Of a DNA stretch of 64,000 bases, positions 1 through 11,211 are shown in pieces. Below the pieces are notes generated by a model. The model had not been told where the DNA came from. It saw only the letters and a list, made by a program, of their open reading frames with translations, and made no database searches. The stretch is taken from assembly GCF_024713945.1 (NCBI RefSeq), contig NC_134677.1, forward strand, positions 7,834,001-7,898,000, in the 5' to 3' direction. Position 1 is the first letter of the stretch. Each line of letters starts with the position of its first letter. This DNA comes from Dermatophagoides farinae. Its lineage: Eukaryota; Arthropoda; Arachnida; Sarcoptiformes; Pyroglyphidae. The position numbers and the translations under genes were made by a program.

Positions 1-1546
1 TCCTCAACAACAACAACAACAACAACAGTCCAAAAATTAGACATGGACTATGAACATGGAAAAAACCAAATCTTCAGATTCAAAGAAAAAAAAATTCAAA
101 AACTGAAAAGCTGGTCTTTTCAGAATGGAACATAACCATTTTTATTTTCATTTTTTTTTTGTTGATTGGAAAAAACTCTTTTCCATAATCTTTACCTACA
201 TGATCATGATGATTATGATGTTTGATTGTATCATATATAGTGAGATTTGTTTCTCGAATGAATGAATTCATTTTCTTCCTGTAATGTATAAAAAAAAACA
301 AAATGAAAACACAAATTCAATTATTTATTTATATTTTAGTAGTTAAACATTAAAAAAAAAATTCAAAATTGACTTGTATCATTCGGTACTCTGTATGTGT
401 GTGTGTGTGCGTTGTTTATTAGAAGAAGAAAAAAAATTTTCAACTTTTGGATGGCCATTCATAGGCAGATAAAAAAAACGATGCGGAAGACAACAGGTTA
501 ACAATGCAACAAGTATGTTTATCATCATCGTCATCATCATCATAAAATTGTTATAAATTCATCAATGATAGACAAAATAAAATCAATAAATTGTTTGTTG
601 TTTTTTCTATTGCCGTATTTGAATTTATTTCAAAAATTTCCATTCGATTTTGAATCATAAATCATCATCAAATTAATCCTTTAAAAGGTTAAATTGACAC
701 ATTTATTCAAAGGTCATGTCTGTCTATGTGTGTTGTGTGTGTGTGTGTGCGTGTTTATGAGATTTAGATCAAGTGATTTTAATGGTTGAATGGATCAAAT
801 CAACATAAATACCTTTTGAAAGATTTTCAGATGACAATTGATTATGATTACTGGCTGCAAAAAAAATCAATTTTATTATTATTTACTATTAACCGACTTC
901 CTAGATAATAATTATGATTTTCAAATTGTTCAATTGAAATTTCAATTGATAATAATGTTGATGTTCATTCATTAGAAACACACACATGCACACACACACA
1001 TTGACAAAAAATTTGATTTAAAATAATTTTTTTTCATAATTTGAAACTTACATTTGACCAATTCAATTTGTTGACGATGATGATGATGATTTGATCGCTG
1101 TGTTCACACACACAATGAAACGTTAAATTCGAAATATTTTTTTTTTTGGATTCACTCAGATCCACCACCATCACCGTCCGACCAATTGAACAAACAAACT
1201 GGTAGCGCTTACATTTACTGATAACCTGATTTTCCAGATTTTCTTTTCCATTAATTAACAAATTTTTAAACCATCATCATCAAGTAACCATGTTTCTACT
1301 CTTTAATCGATAGTGTTTCGCCAATAAAAAAAAAACTAGGAAAAAGAGTCGGTAGAGTTTGTTGCATCATCATTATCATCCTCATTGGATGAATGAAAAA
1401 AACCAGGTAGCATTTTATTTAGAAAAACAACAACAACAACAATCTAAATCGGAAAAAGGGATTTCTTCCATTTTTTGCAATGGCTGATCAATTTATAATA
1501 AAAATAGATTTATCATAATGAATGATGATTTTCAAGTAATGATGCG
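1..1546. other. Non-coding, simple-sequence-rich left edge
   Basis: No gene can be supported here. The first bases hold a (CAA)n run. On the + strand it reads either as a poly-Gln tail ending in a TAG at about 37-39 or as a poly-Thr frame that runs to a TAA near 136-138, so the 3' end of a gene lying to the left is possible but unproven. The rest is A/T runs, short (TG)n/(CA)n tracts and (ATC)n. An exon-like stretch at about 1155-1200 is flanked by an AG and a GT and reads as Pro/Ser-rich. Another at about 1414-1518 is open and ends in TAA. Neither is recognisable. Confidence 0.5.
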
Positions 1547-1881
1547 ATGTCTTTGAACGATTTAAATTCAATTCGTTCATCAGAATCATGTCAACAAGTG
1601 CAAATATTTTTGAGTAGAAAAAAAATCGATCGTTCAAACCAAATTCATGAGGAAAAAAAAACACACAAAACTATTATCAAATCGGATCAACGGAAAAAAG
1701 TAAGGAAAAAAAAATACTTAAATCGTGAGATTACCGATGGTGATGGAAAAAATTGTTGTCATTTTTTTTCTTCATTTTTTAAACTTTGGAATTAAATCGG
1801 AAACATCATCACCTTTGTGAATACAGGAAATATTGTCCGATTATGATGATCGTGTTCGTGTTTTGAACATTACACAGACAG
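1547..1881 (+). other. Candidate two-exon coding fragment, unknown product
   Basis: A frame opens at ATG 1547 and reads 51 codons (N-terminus MSLNDLNSIRSSESC) to a GTAAGG donor at 1700 in phase 0. An acceptor ending in ATACAG follows, and an exon at 1827-1881 is open only in the matching phase (EILSDYDDRVRVLNITQT), ending at a GTAAAC donor at 1882. The codons match the confirmed genes here (CGT, CAA, TCA, TTG, GTT). Against it, I found no convincing downstream exon: the closest phase-compatible acceptor, at about 2184, leads quickly into a poly-Phe frame and a stop. The product is Lys/Ser/Asp-rich and I do not recognise it. It could be a real gene's 5' part, a decayed gene, or chance. Confidence 0.25.
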
Positions 1882-2286
1882 GTAAACATTGATTAATGAT
1901 TTTAGAGAAAAAAAATGGCCATAATCATGAATCGATTCCAAAATTGATGATGATGATCGTGGGAAATTTTTTTTTCTTTTAATTAGAGCAATCATCATTA
2001 TCCGATCATTTTTTTTGGGTGGGTGGGTGGATATTAATAATCGATTATTTTTTTTCGTATTTATCAATTAGAAATGGTTTAATCAGATTAAGTAAATTAA
2101 AAATATAAAAAGAAGGAAAAGGATCATTTCAAAGATTTTATCCACAATGGAAGGAAATGAAACCAAAAACAAAAACATCTTCAGGACTAATCAATGATGA
2201 TGATGAGTTCCTGTTTTTCTTTTTCTTTTTTTGAAACTAAAAAAACGAATTATTTCAGTCTACAAGTGTCAGTGAAAGCGAGCAAG

Positions 2287-2288
<2 letters not shown>

Positions 2289-2320
<32 letters not shown>
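2289..2320. repeat. (AG)16 microsatellite
   Basis: Perfect alternating AG over 32 bp. Confidence 0.95.
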
Positions 2321-2323
<3 letters not shown>

Positions 2324-3048
2324 AAGTTGTTGATGATGATTACAACTTTAGTTGTTTTTTTTCCTTTCATCGATTTTTGATCATTCGACCAAATATAACC
2401 TGTCCAAATATAATTGATATTTACTTCATTAAAATGATGGTTCGGTGTTCTAGAAATAGAAATTCTCTCCGTCGGTGATCAACATCAATTGTGAAGGCAA
2501 ATATGTTGTTGTTGTTGTTGTTTTTTTTTCACCAAACAAAATTTGAGACAAATTTCTCTTTTTCATCATTTTTTTTTTTGGTTCATGGCTCTAGTGTTTC
2601 TTTAGGTGGTGGTAGCACCAGATAGATCAGTGTGTTTGAGAGAATCTAGAAAGAAAAAGAATGTGAGAGAGACGACTGTTGTTATCTATGAACCATCTAT
2701 GAATATTTCATCATCATTCGGTGAGAGTATTTAGGACAATTTAACTAAAAACAAATCGTCTTAGTCGTCGTCGTCGTCGTTGTTTGAATGTTATTTTGGG
2801 TAAAAATGAAAAATACGATCTAATTGGAACTAGCTGCTACTATTGAAATTGAAAATTGTCGTCGTTTCTTCTTCTCCAACAGCACTCATCAGGTTGTTTT
2901 TTCGTTTTCTATTAGAAAAAAAAGATGTTGATCATTTAAAATGAGATGATTTGATTTGATTCGTTTGGTTTGTCATCATCATTGGTATATATCTCTTCAC
3001 CATTTTTTTTTTGGATTATAGTGTGAAATAATCTGTTCGTTTGATGAC

Positions 3049-3056
3049 TATAAAAA
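3049..3056 (+). promoter_or_regulatory. Possible TATA box
   Basis: TATAAAAA lies about 200 bp upstream of the ATG at 3252. A start site 25-30 bp downstream would give a 5' UTR of about 170 nt. TATA boxes are common on tissue-specific secreted-protein genes. In such AT-rich DNA the match could be chance. Confidence 0.35.
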
Positions 3057-3251
3057 TTTCTTTCATTTCTTCAAGCATTAAGATTTTAAATTTGGTGTTG
3101 ATTTCACACGTAAATTCACATTTGGCGTGTGAGGATTTTTCTTTTCTTTTTTTTCAAAAAAAAACTTAATCTAAATTTTAAGCATCATTTTTGATTGTCA
3201 TCATCAACAACAACAATTGAATAAACCGGGTATTCTTTTCTTTCGAAGAAA

Positions 3252-4629
3252 ATGGCTGTAAGTATTCATTTTTCGTAGAAAAAAATTTCATTTTTTTTTG
3301 TTCATTTTCATTTTTTTTGTCTGAATATAGCTATCGAAAAATAATAATAATTTATCATTATGGCCACAATTGATAATGATGATGGCTACAATCGTTTTTG
3401 TTTGCCTATTATCATCACCATCAACAACAGTATTTGCTCGAAGCTATTATCCACCAAAATATGAAGATAATCGACAAAGCCGAATTAAATTGAATTTAGG
3501 TCTTCATGGTTAGTACGATGATGATCATGATTATTCTTATTTTTATCTTCATCATAAAATTTTGTTTGTATCTTATTTTTTTTTGTCCACCACTAAAAAT
3601 TCCAATATTTAGTGCCACCAATAATTGTTAAACTTCCACGAATGGAAATGCCACAATTGGTCATTGGAGCGAATTTGATTAAAAATCCAAAAGGTATGAT
3701 CCCATTATCCTTTTTTTTGCATGATCGAAATAATAATCTAATCAAATCTATCAATTCAAATTGAAGCTAAACCATTGGTTTTGAATATGCCACCACCACC
3801 AAGTATATCATTCGGTGATAGTAAATACGACGGAGGTGCATATGGCCATGCTGGATACAGCGGTGGTTATCAGTATGCAGCATCCGGTTCAGCACAAACA
3901 GAAAATGTCAAAACATCGCCATCCAATAATAATGAATATGGTATGGATTTGAAAGCCTATAGCAGTGATCAATATCAGAATATGATGCATCCATCGGCTG
4001 GTGCATCTGTGTCCGTTCCACCGCCCCCACCACCACCAGTTCCTGTTCCGATGGTTTCACAATATTCACATGCACCACATTATTCACATCAACATCATCA
4101 TGCAATGATGCCACCACCACCACCGCCACCATCACCATCAATGCATTTTCAACATGAACATCCTGATCTTGAACCAAAACCAATGCCACCAATGATGCCA
4201 CCACATATGTTACCACCACCACCACCACCGATGGCTAGCCCAATTCAATCATATCCAATTCAACAACCACCATACTATGGAACAATAGAACATTTGATGC
4301 CACATTATCCTGTCGAACGAATGAGTCTTTCTTCATTGAAAGCTGAAGCTGAACCAGGAATGATGATGGCAATGTCAACGAATCAACAGCATCATCGAAT
4401 ATTGCCACCACCACCATCAGCATATAAATCACCATTTCAATTGTTAAAAAGCTCTGGTGATGATTTTAAATTTCGTTTGAAACCAAATGCCGAAATTTTC
4501 GATAGTGCACAAATGTATTCAGCCATCAATGATGATCAACAAGATAGTGATACAATCAATGAAGATTATAGTAAAGATTATAATGCTGCACCAAAAATTT
4601 CGATGCCAAAATATCAGCAAAGAAATTAG
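3252..4629 (+). CDS. Secreted Pro/His/Tyr-rich protein, unknown function
   Basis: Four exons can be joined in phase: 3252-3257, 3331-3508, 3613-3693 and 3767-4629, giving 375 aa. Exon 1 codes only Met-Ala. Residues 1-38 look like a signal peptide: a polar, Asn-rich start, a hydrophobic core around residues 15-31, and a likely cut after VFA-38 before RSYYPPK. A short basic/hydrophobic part follows (VKLPRMEMPQLVIG in exon 3). Exon 4 is then dominated by runs of 6-7 prolines, His/Met/Tyr-rich stretches and a Gly/Tyr-rich patch (GGAYGHAGYSGGYQ). The tail from about residue 320 is acidic. There are no membrane segments after the signal and few Cys. The composition suggests an extracellular matrix, cuticle or secretion protein, but that is inference from composition. 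I know no family match. Introns are 73, 104 and 73 bp, all GT-AG. Confidence 0.82.
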
Positions 4630-4949
4630 ATTATTATTATTATTTTTTTTCAATCAACAAGTGTGTGAGCCATTTTACACAACCACCAACTCCATGCTCC
4701 TGTGTGGTGAGCAAGAAGGTGCCAATTTATATATAAATGATACACAAATCCAATTCGAAAAAAATATCAAACCAATCTCTTTAGTCAGATACCAAAGAAT
4801 TAGTGGTAGAAAAAAGTGTGTGTAGGTAAAAAAAAAAATTTGTTTGACACAAAAAAAAATTCATCTTTTTTTCCACAGAATCTCATTTCACATACAAATT
4901 CCTTATACACTTGACAATTGACACACAATTATGTTATGCCCATTACGAT

Positions 4950-4951
<2 letters not shown>

Positions 4952-4992
<41 letters not shown>
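4952..4992. repeat. (AC)20 microsatellite
   Basis: Near-perfect AC dinucleotide tract in the probable 3' UTR of the gene ending at 4629. Confidence 0.95.
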
Positions 4993-4996
<4 letters not shown>

Positions 4997-5095
4997 AACA
5001 ATTTTTTTTATAAATTTTGTATTACAGGTCAATTTTCAATAGGAAAATTTGCCTTTTTTCTTCTACTTCTTTGAATTATGAACATGATTTTATTG

Positions 5096-5105
5096 AATAA
5101 ATAAA
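5096..5105 (+). terminator. Overlapping polyadenylation signals
   Basis: Two overlapping AATAAA hexamers lie about 470 nt past the stop at 4629. They are the best candidate poly(A) signal for the secreted-protein gene. Placement is inferred. Confidence 0.4.
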
Positions 5106-6884
5106 CGAAATGTGACAACAACGATCCCGATGTCGATATCGATTTCCATCTATTGAGTAATGGTCATAAATTGGGAATTATCCGTCTGGATAATAAATAT
5201 ACAACACATTTCGGAGTGATGACCCAAACTTGTCTGTAACTTGTTTTTTACACTGCCACGAAAAAGAAATACGAAAATAAATTTTTTTTTTTTTCATGAA
5301 AAAAAAACCAAAGCATCATGATGATTGATGATTGATTTTAAAAAGATAAAAATAATAATAATAATTGACTTTATTGGCTGATTTTATTTATTTCAAAATT
5401 TGATTTCTGTCTGTCTGTTTCTGTGTGTGTGTGTATGATGGTCATGTTTTGTCATGTGATCTGTTGGTTTTTCAATTGAAAAAACAAAATGAAGAAAAAT
5501 AGACAACCCTAAAGTCACTCAGTTAAAACAATTCAATTATCAATCAATTCAAATTGAAATGACTAGCGACAATATGAGTACGAGGGGTGTAGGTGAAAGA
5601 AATTGTGTGACAATGACCAAAAAGAAAAAAAAAATTTTTAATTGTAAAAATTTAGATTTAAAATTTTTTTCCCCAAGTATTTGTCTCATTTGTTTGGGAC
5701 TGTGGAAAATATTTTTTTTTTTGTTTTTGTTTTTGTTTTTGGAAGAACAAACATTCAGTCTGTATATATATTGTTGTGTGTTTGTGTGTGTGAATGACAA
5801 AAAAAAAAAAAAAAAAATTTTCAGTATAATCAATAATAATTCAGGTAATTTTTATATATGTAAATAAACATGTGATAATTATATATATTTATAAATGAAA
5901 AACAAAAGAAAATTGTGTTTCTGTGTGTGTGTGTGTGGATGTGAATTTTTATTTTTCATTTTAAAGGGTTAAAAAAATTTTGCACTTTAAATCAAACACA
6001 CAAATCACACGCAAAAACACAAGAAATTTTTTTTTTTTTTTTGATTATGTGGGAAAAAATCTGAATCTGGTCATCAGTTTTTTTTTGAAATGGTGAATCC
6101 AAGAGTAAGAGAAAGAGAGAGAGAGAGGCAAGAAGAAGAAGAGCGAAAACATTTGAAATATTTTTTAACATCCATAAATGTTCAAAATGTTATTATGATT
6201 CATTAGTATTTTCGTAAATTAATAGAACAAATAAAAGTCAATCAATCAATCAATCTATATATGATGATAATGATGGTGGGCGTATGGTGGATTTTTTTTT
6301 TAAATCTTGTGTGTATGTGTGTGTGACTTGAAATATATAGCTATATATTTGAATGATAAATTGAAATTGATCATAACAAAAGCTATGCGAGCGCAATGGT
6401 GACAATGATGAAGATGGCGAAGATAATTTTCAAAAAACAAATATCTTTTTTTTTGAAAAAAAAAATGATAAATTTAACAATGGGACAATGTGTGTGTGTG
6501 TATGTCTGTGTGTATATGTTGGTGATGATTGTTGATGTTAAGAAAAGAAACGAAAACGATTCTTGGCTGCAAATATGACAAAGTGTACAAATGTGGATTT
6601 AGGTGTTTTGTTTGTTTGTTTGTTTGTTTAAACATCGGTAGATGGTAAATATCTGAACAAAAAAATTGTATACAATACACATTTATAGCTTTTTTTTAGA
6701 TTTATCACGGTCATTATTTGTATGCATGTGTGTTGTATTGTGTTTCTGACAAAAAGTGATTATCACGTTCGAAAAATCATTAATGATAATAAGAAAAAAA
6801 AGTGTTTGAAAATATCAGAACAAAAAAACCTGCACCTGATAAAATGATGATGATCAATTTTTTGTTTCATTGTTGGTTGTTTGA

Positions 6885-9800
6885 TCAATATTGTTGACGA
6901 GAAATGGAACTAAACTTGTTATTGGCCAACATTAAATCTTGGTGCTTACTACTTTGTTGATCATTGTTATGATGATGATGATGATGATGATGTTGATGAT
7001 GATTATGATTATGAACAAATTCATTGCCTGTATGGCTATTAATTGATCGTTTTGATCCAGAATTGTTTGGTTGTACGCTATTATTATTATTATTGGCCGA
7101 CGATGATGATGATGAATTATTGCTATGTAGAGTATCATAACGTCGATAAAAAAGTAGATAAGGCACCAAGTTGCCTTCACGTTCCGTTCCGGTGAGTACT
7201 TTTGATAGTGAGATCACTTTTATATTTGAATCATCACAACGGAGCCATTGATTTAGACCAAGATGATATACATCAGTAATATAATGACCGTTTATCACTT
7301 CGGTACCGTTGTGATAGACAACTGAACAAAAAAATGTATGTGAAATTATAGAAATCACAAAAATGTTTAAATTGAATCACACATAATCAATCAGTCACTA
7401 AAAAACATACCTGCCAACAGTTTATATCGTCGACAACGATGATCAATTTTTCCAGTCACGCATTCACGTGGAATTTCAAAATTTTCATGAAAATCAATCG
7501 TTTTTAGCAATTTTTTGCTGGCACCCGTTTCAATTTCATAATCGAATAATTTTAAATGTAGTATCAATATGGGTGGAAGATTCTCCAAAAACATTTGACT
7601 ACTAGCATCGACAATTTGTTTGGTTTTCGAACATGTATAACCATGAATGGTTTCAGATTTTGTTTGCCAACGAATGGCATCATCCAAAGTTTTGATAGAT
7701 GATGGCTAATTAAATGGATGACAAGCAAAGCAAACAAGATTAGAATTCAAAAGTTTTTTTGTTGTAAGGAAAATTTTTACTTTAATATCAAGTTGAAGAG
7801 TGAAAAATGGCTGTCTATTACCACAAGAATCTTTGTCTTTGTTTACAGTTCGGATATCCAAAGTTGATCCACCAAATATTTCAGTAATTGATGTTGAAAA
7901 TATTTTAGCCTAATTTTCAAACAGAAATAGATAGATTATCAATATTTTGAAATGGTCATTGAAAAAAAGTCACGAACCGATCGAGTGGGTAAAGATCTAT
8001 GTTTTGTAGTGCCAACTTCATGCCAAATATCATTGGATGAATCCTGTACACCGTCATCATCATCAACATCATGACAAAGACCAAGTTGATCATCGAGCTC
8101 AAAATCGAATGATGTCGATTTATTACTCAAACCAAATCCATTGGTTTTATCTACACTGGATATTTTATCATTTGTTTCTTCTAATAATTTTGATAAATGT
8201 ATCATCTCTTCATTCAAACCATTAAGAACTGAAGATAGAAATTCTTCAGCATCTTCTTGGTGGCCACGTTGAGCATCATTTTTGATCATACCACAATGTT
8301 TTAATGTATCATAAATGAATGTAGGTTCGAATGGATCAGTATTGAGCAATTCTTCAAGATATGAATTGCCCACATTTTTCATCTGACGTTTATAATCGGT
8401 TGGCAAAAATTTAACAAAATAACGGGCACTATATTGAAAGTGAAAAAAAAACAATTAAAACATTGATTTTAAATTTGAATACAATCAAAATAAAAACTAT
8501 TTACAAATTGTCGATGATTGGTGTCGATGTAGATTGACGAAATAGGCCAGGCGTTTCGGAAATTTCACGCATTAAATTATAGAATGGAGGACAAGCTAAC
8601 AATGCTTGCATAGTCTATCGATAAATAAGATACCAATCAATCATTTGTAATCAAAATCAAATCAAATTGGACTTACAGCATTTACATAGCACCAATTTCC
8701 TCGATTAATCAATCCACGTGGCATGATAGTTGGAAGCGAATGTTTTAAATGAATATTATCGCGTAATCTTTTGGCTAGTTTGAAAGCAATTGGATCATTT
8801 TTTATAGGTATGACGGTCATATTTTTCAAATTATTATCATCATGATGAACATTTGATGATCGTCCTGAACGTCGATTACTTGAATGGTGATTTTTAATAA
8901 TCACATTTAATTCGGGAAAATCGCCATTTGGTTGTAAACTCGGTGATTTTAATTCTGATGAGACTGTAACCACAAACGAATTGGTTGTAGAAATGTCTTG
9001 GATTACGTTGACTTTGGATTCTTCTCCATCATTATTGTTTGAATTCGCCATTTGATTTTCAACATTATTCAGGCCAGTTGTGATACTTGTAGGGAAAAGT
9101 CTGGAAGCCCATGTAGTAGGTTTATTAGAAGACGGATCAGATTGTTTGTTATTAGTAAATTGTTCAGCGGCTGCATCATCGGTTATTGATTCTAATTCAG
9201 TATTTGCTGCTACAGTATTGTTATTTTGGATCACGGCGGGAGTTTCGATTTGATCAGAATCTTTTGTAATTGTTGTATTGTCATCATCTTTGCCAGATGA
9301 ATCGGAGATATTCAAACAAAGTTTAAGATAATCTGAAGCCTGGTTAACATCAGTAGTTTCCGGTGATGATTTTTCGGAAACATTTTGATTCGTTTTGATA
9401 ACTTCATCTTGAATGGTTGACTGGGAAGGCACATTTTGATCTATCATAGAGTTTTTGTCATCCGATGTAGACATGGGGCGATTTTTTTGCAGCTGAAGAT
9501 CGGAAGGAGATGACTCATTAGGTTCATGGTTATTTGATGATGATGATGATGATGATACACGTGTTTGAGCATCAAAAACCGTAGTCTCCTGACCCGAAGT
9601 ATTATTTTGATATGGTGTTGTCGAAGTCGATGATATTGATGATGTAGATATCGACGAAGAAGAAATGGTGGTAGTAACCATAGCTGCGGATGGGATCGAT
9701 GAAGACGATGAAGCCGGTAATTGAGGTGGTTGATTAGTTGATGTTAGTGGTATATTCATCGATGATGATGTATTGATGAGGTGAGCAACGGGAGGAATCG

Positions 9801-11211
9801 GTGATATATGCGTCTGTGGTGGTTGAATCGATTGATATTGTAAAAAGCTTTCAGATGTAACATAATAAAACGGTTGATGAGGAAAATGATGCGGAAAAGA
9901 TAAGGCATGTGGCTGAAAGGCATAAGGATTGGCATAAGAACTTAGGTGATGAGCAGGCATGGCCACAGTTGCCGTTGAACCACCGTTAGAAACCAATATC
10001 TGATCACTGATATTGCCTCCACTTTGATCACCTGTGACTGATGCATTCTTGAGACGTTGATTGACATCAATTATTTGTCGAGTTGCCTAAATATGAACAA
10101 GTGAATTTTGTTTATTAAACAATAAAATAGGAATGAGAATTAGACAAAAACTTACATCAGAATACTGAGGAGACATGTAAATGTTTGAAGAGTTACGTAT
10201 ATCACAGATAGGTGAACTATTGACATTAGAAGGATTCTTTGAATTTTTATTATTCGATGATGAATGTACGCCAATATTTTGCATTGTCGGCATTCGTTGA
10301 TGTTGTTGATTGACTGAGGCGGCGGCCGCTGCGGTTGGATGGACTGGTTGTTGTGATGCACCGAGCGGTAAAGTATGGATTGCATATGGATGATTTGGTG
10401 GTGGCGGTGGATGTGGATAATAGGCTGGATGTGCTGCTCCAAATATATATGGATGTGGTGGATGTCCATGTGGTGCAGCAGCGCCAGCTGATTGGGCTAT
10501 ATTTGTAACCAAAACGGTTGAATTTGGTGGTTGTTGTTCATGATGATGATGATGATGATGATGTTGATTTGATGCTGATGTTGTGACCGCTGTTTTTGTA
10601 GGCGTTGTTGTTGTTGTGTCCCATTCATTATTATGATTTTGATGATGATGATGATGATTAATAAAACGGGGATGTTGTTGCTGATGATGATGAAAATGGT
10701 TATTATTTTGATGATGATTATTATGATGATGATTATGAGAACTTTCAAATGAATGATTATTCTGATGTAAATGCTGTTGTTGTTGTTGTTGTTGATGATG
10801 ATGATGATGATAATGATTGGTTTTGTTTGATGTTGCTATTGTTGTTGTTGTTGTTGATGTAGAATTTTGGCTAGACGATAATGGTGTATGTAATAGTGTA
10901 GCTGGTTGTGGTTGTGGTGGTGTAGACTGAATATCACCACCATTCATATGAAATGATGATGATGATAATTTTGAATGTTCATTTGGACTATTAAAATTAT
11001 TATTATTATTACTGATAATTTGTCCAAGACGATGAGTGTTGTAATTTAAAAGAAACTACATTTATTTCAAATAAAAAGAATTAAAATTTGTTTGAAAATA
11101 ATAATCAGCAAAAAAAAAACGACAAACCTCAATGCCAGAAGATTCATATTTGATTACATCCAAGGCTTGAGCTTCTTCATTACTTATACCAGTGGAATCG
11201 AAAAATTCCAT
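6885..11211 (-). CDS. Usp10: Ubiquitin carboxyl-terminal hydrolase 10 (USP10-type deubiquitinase)
   Basis: Cysteine protease of peptidase family C19 that removes ubiquitin from target proteins. USP10 relatives act in the cytoplasm, for example on p53, endosomal cargo and ribosomes. Eight exons join in phase on the - strand: 11211-11128, 11055-10156, 10086-8677, 8614-8505, 8428-7978, 7909-7781, 7705-7411 and 7321-6885, giving 1271 aa. The Cys box [20 protein letters not shown] (nucleophile C794), the QEDAEEFL box, IFGGS, LPPILILHLKLF, and the His box NGHYITDVYHLG (H1139) with a following CDD (D1156 likely) are all present, so the enzyme should be active. Just before the domain, TWASRLF (652-658) and the NDPIAFKLAKRL segment match the USP10 subfamily. 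Human USP10 is about 798 aa. The excess here is a His/Gln/Asn/Ser-rich N-terminal half and a Ser/Asn/His tail after YRRYDTL. I saw no canonical FGDF (G3BP-binding) motif. Start chosen at the ATG of MEFFDSTGI; most introns are 50-130 bp. Confidence 0.93.
10500..10880 (-). repeat. Triplet repeats inside the USP10 coding exon
   Basis: Several (ATG)n and (TTG)n runs on the + strand read as poly-His and poly-Gln in the second coding exon. Longest visible runs are about 8 His and 8 Gln, mixed with Asn and Thr. The frame stays open through all of them. These tracts are of the same type as the intergenic microsatellites and are likely to vary in length between individuals. Confidence 0.85.

Larger units (their letters stand above)
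1882..3251. other. Non-coding upstream region of the secreted-protein gene
   Basis: The region has A/T runs, an (AG)16 tract at 2289-2320, (GTC)n at about 2764-2780 and (TTG)n at about 2505-2520. The part from about 3049 to 3251 is the likely core promoter and 5' UTR of the gene that starts at 3252. I see no supported coding exon. Confidence 0.5.
4630..6884. other. Convergent 3' intergenic region
   Basis: The stretch lies between the stop of the +-strand secreted-protein gene and the stop of the --strand USP10 gene. It should hold both 3' UTRs. Contents are A- and T-runs, (TG)n tracts (for example about 5423-5434, 5923-5936, 6488-6514), (AGA)n near 6110 and a (GTTT)n tract at about 6610-6630. 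A TTTATT at about 5947 could be the USP10 poly(A) signal on the - strand. No coding sequence is supported. Confidence 0.6.

Noticed and set aside
1034-1261. 75-codon - strand ORF
   Set aside because: No family match; two GTAAG-like sites break it and the C-terminal half is repeat-derived.
3908-4228. 106-codon - strand ORF, Val-rich
   Set aside because: Antisense shadow of the proline-coding exon of the secreted-protein gene (CCA repeats read as Val/Gly/Trp).
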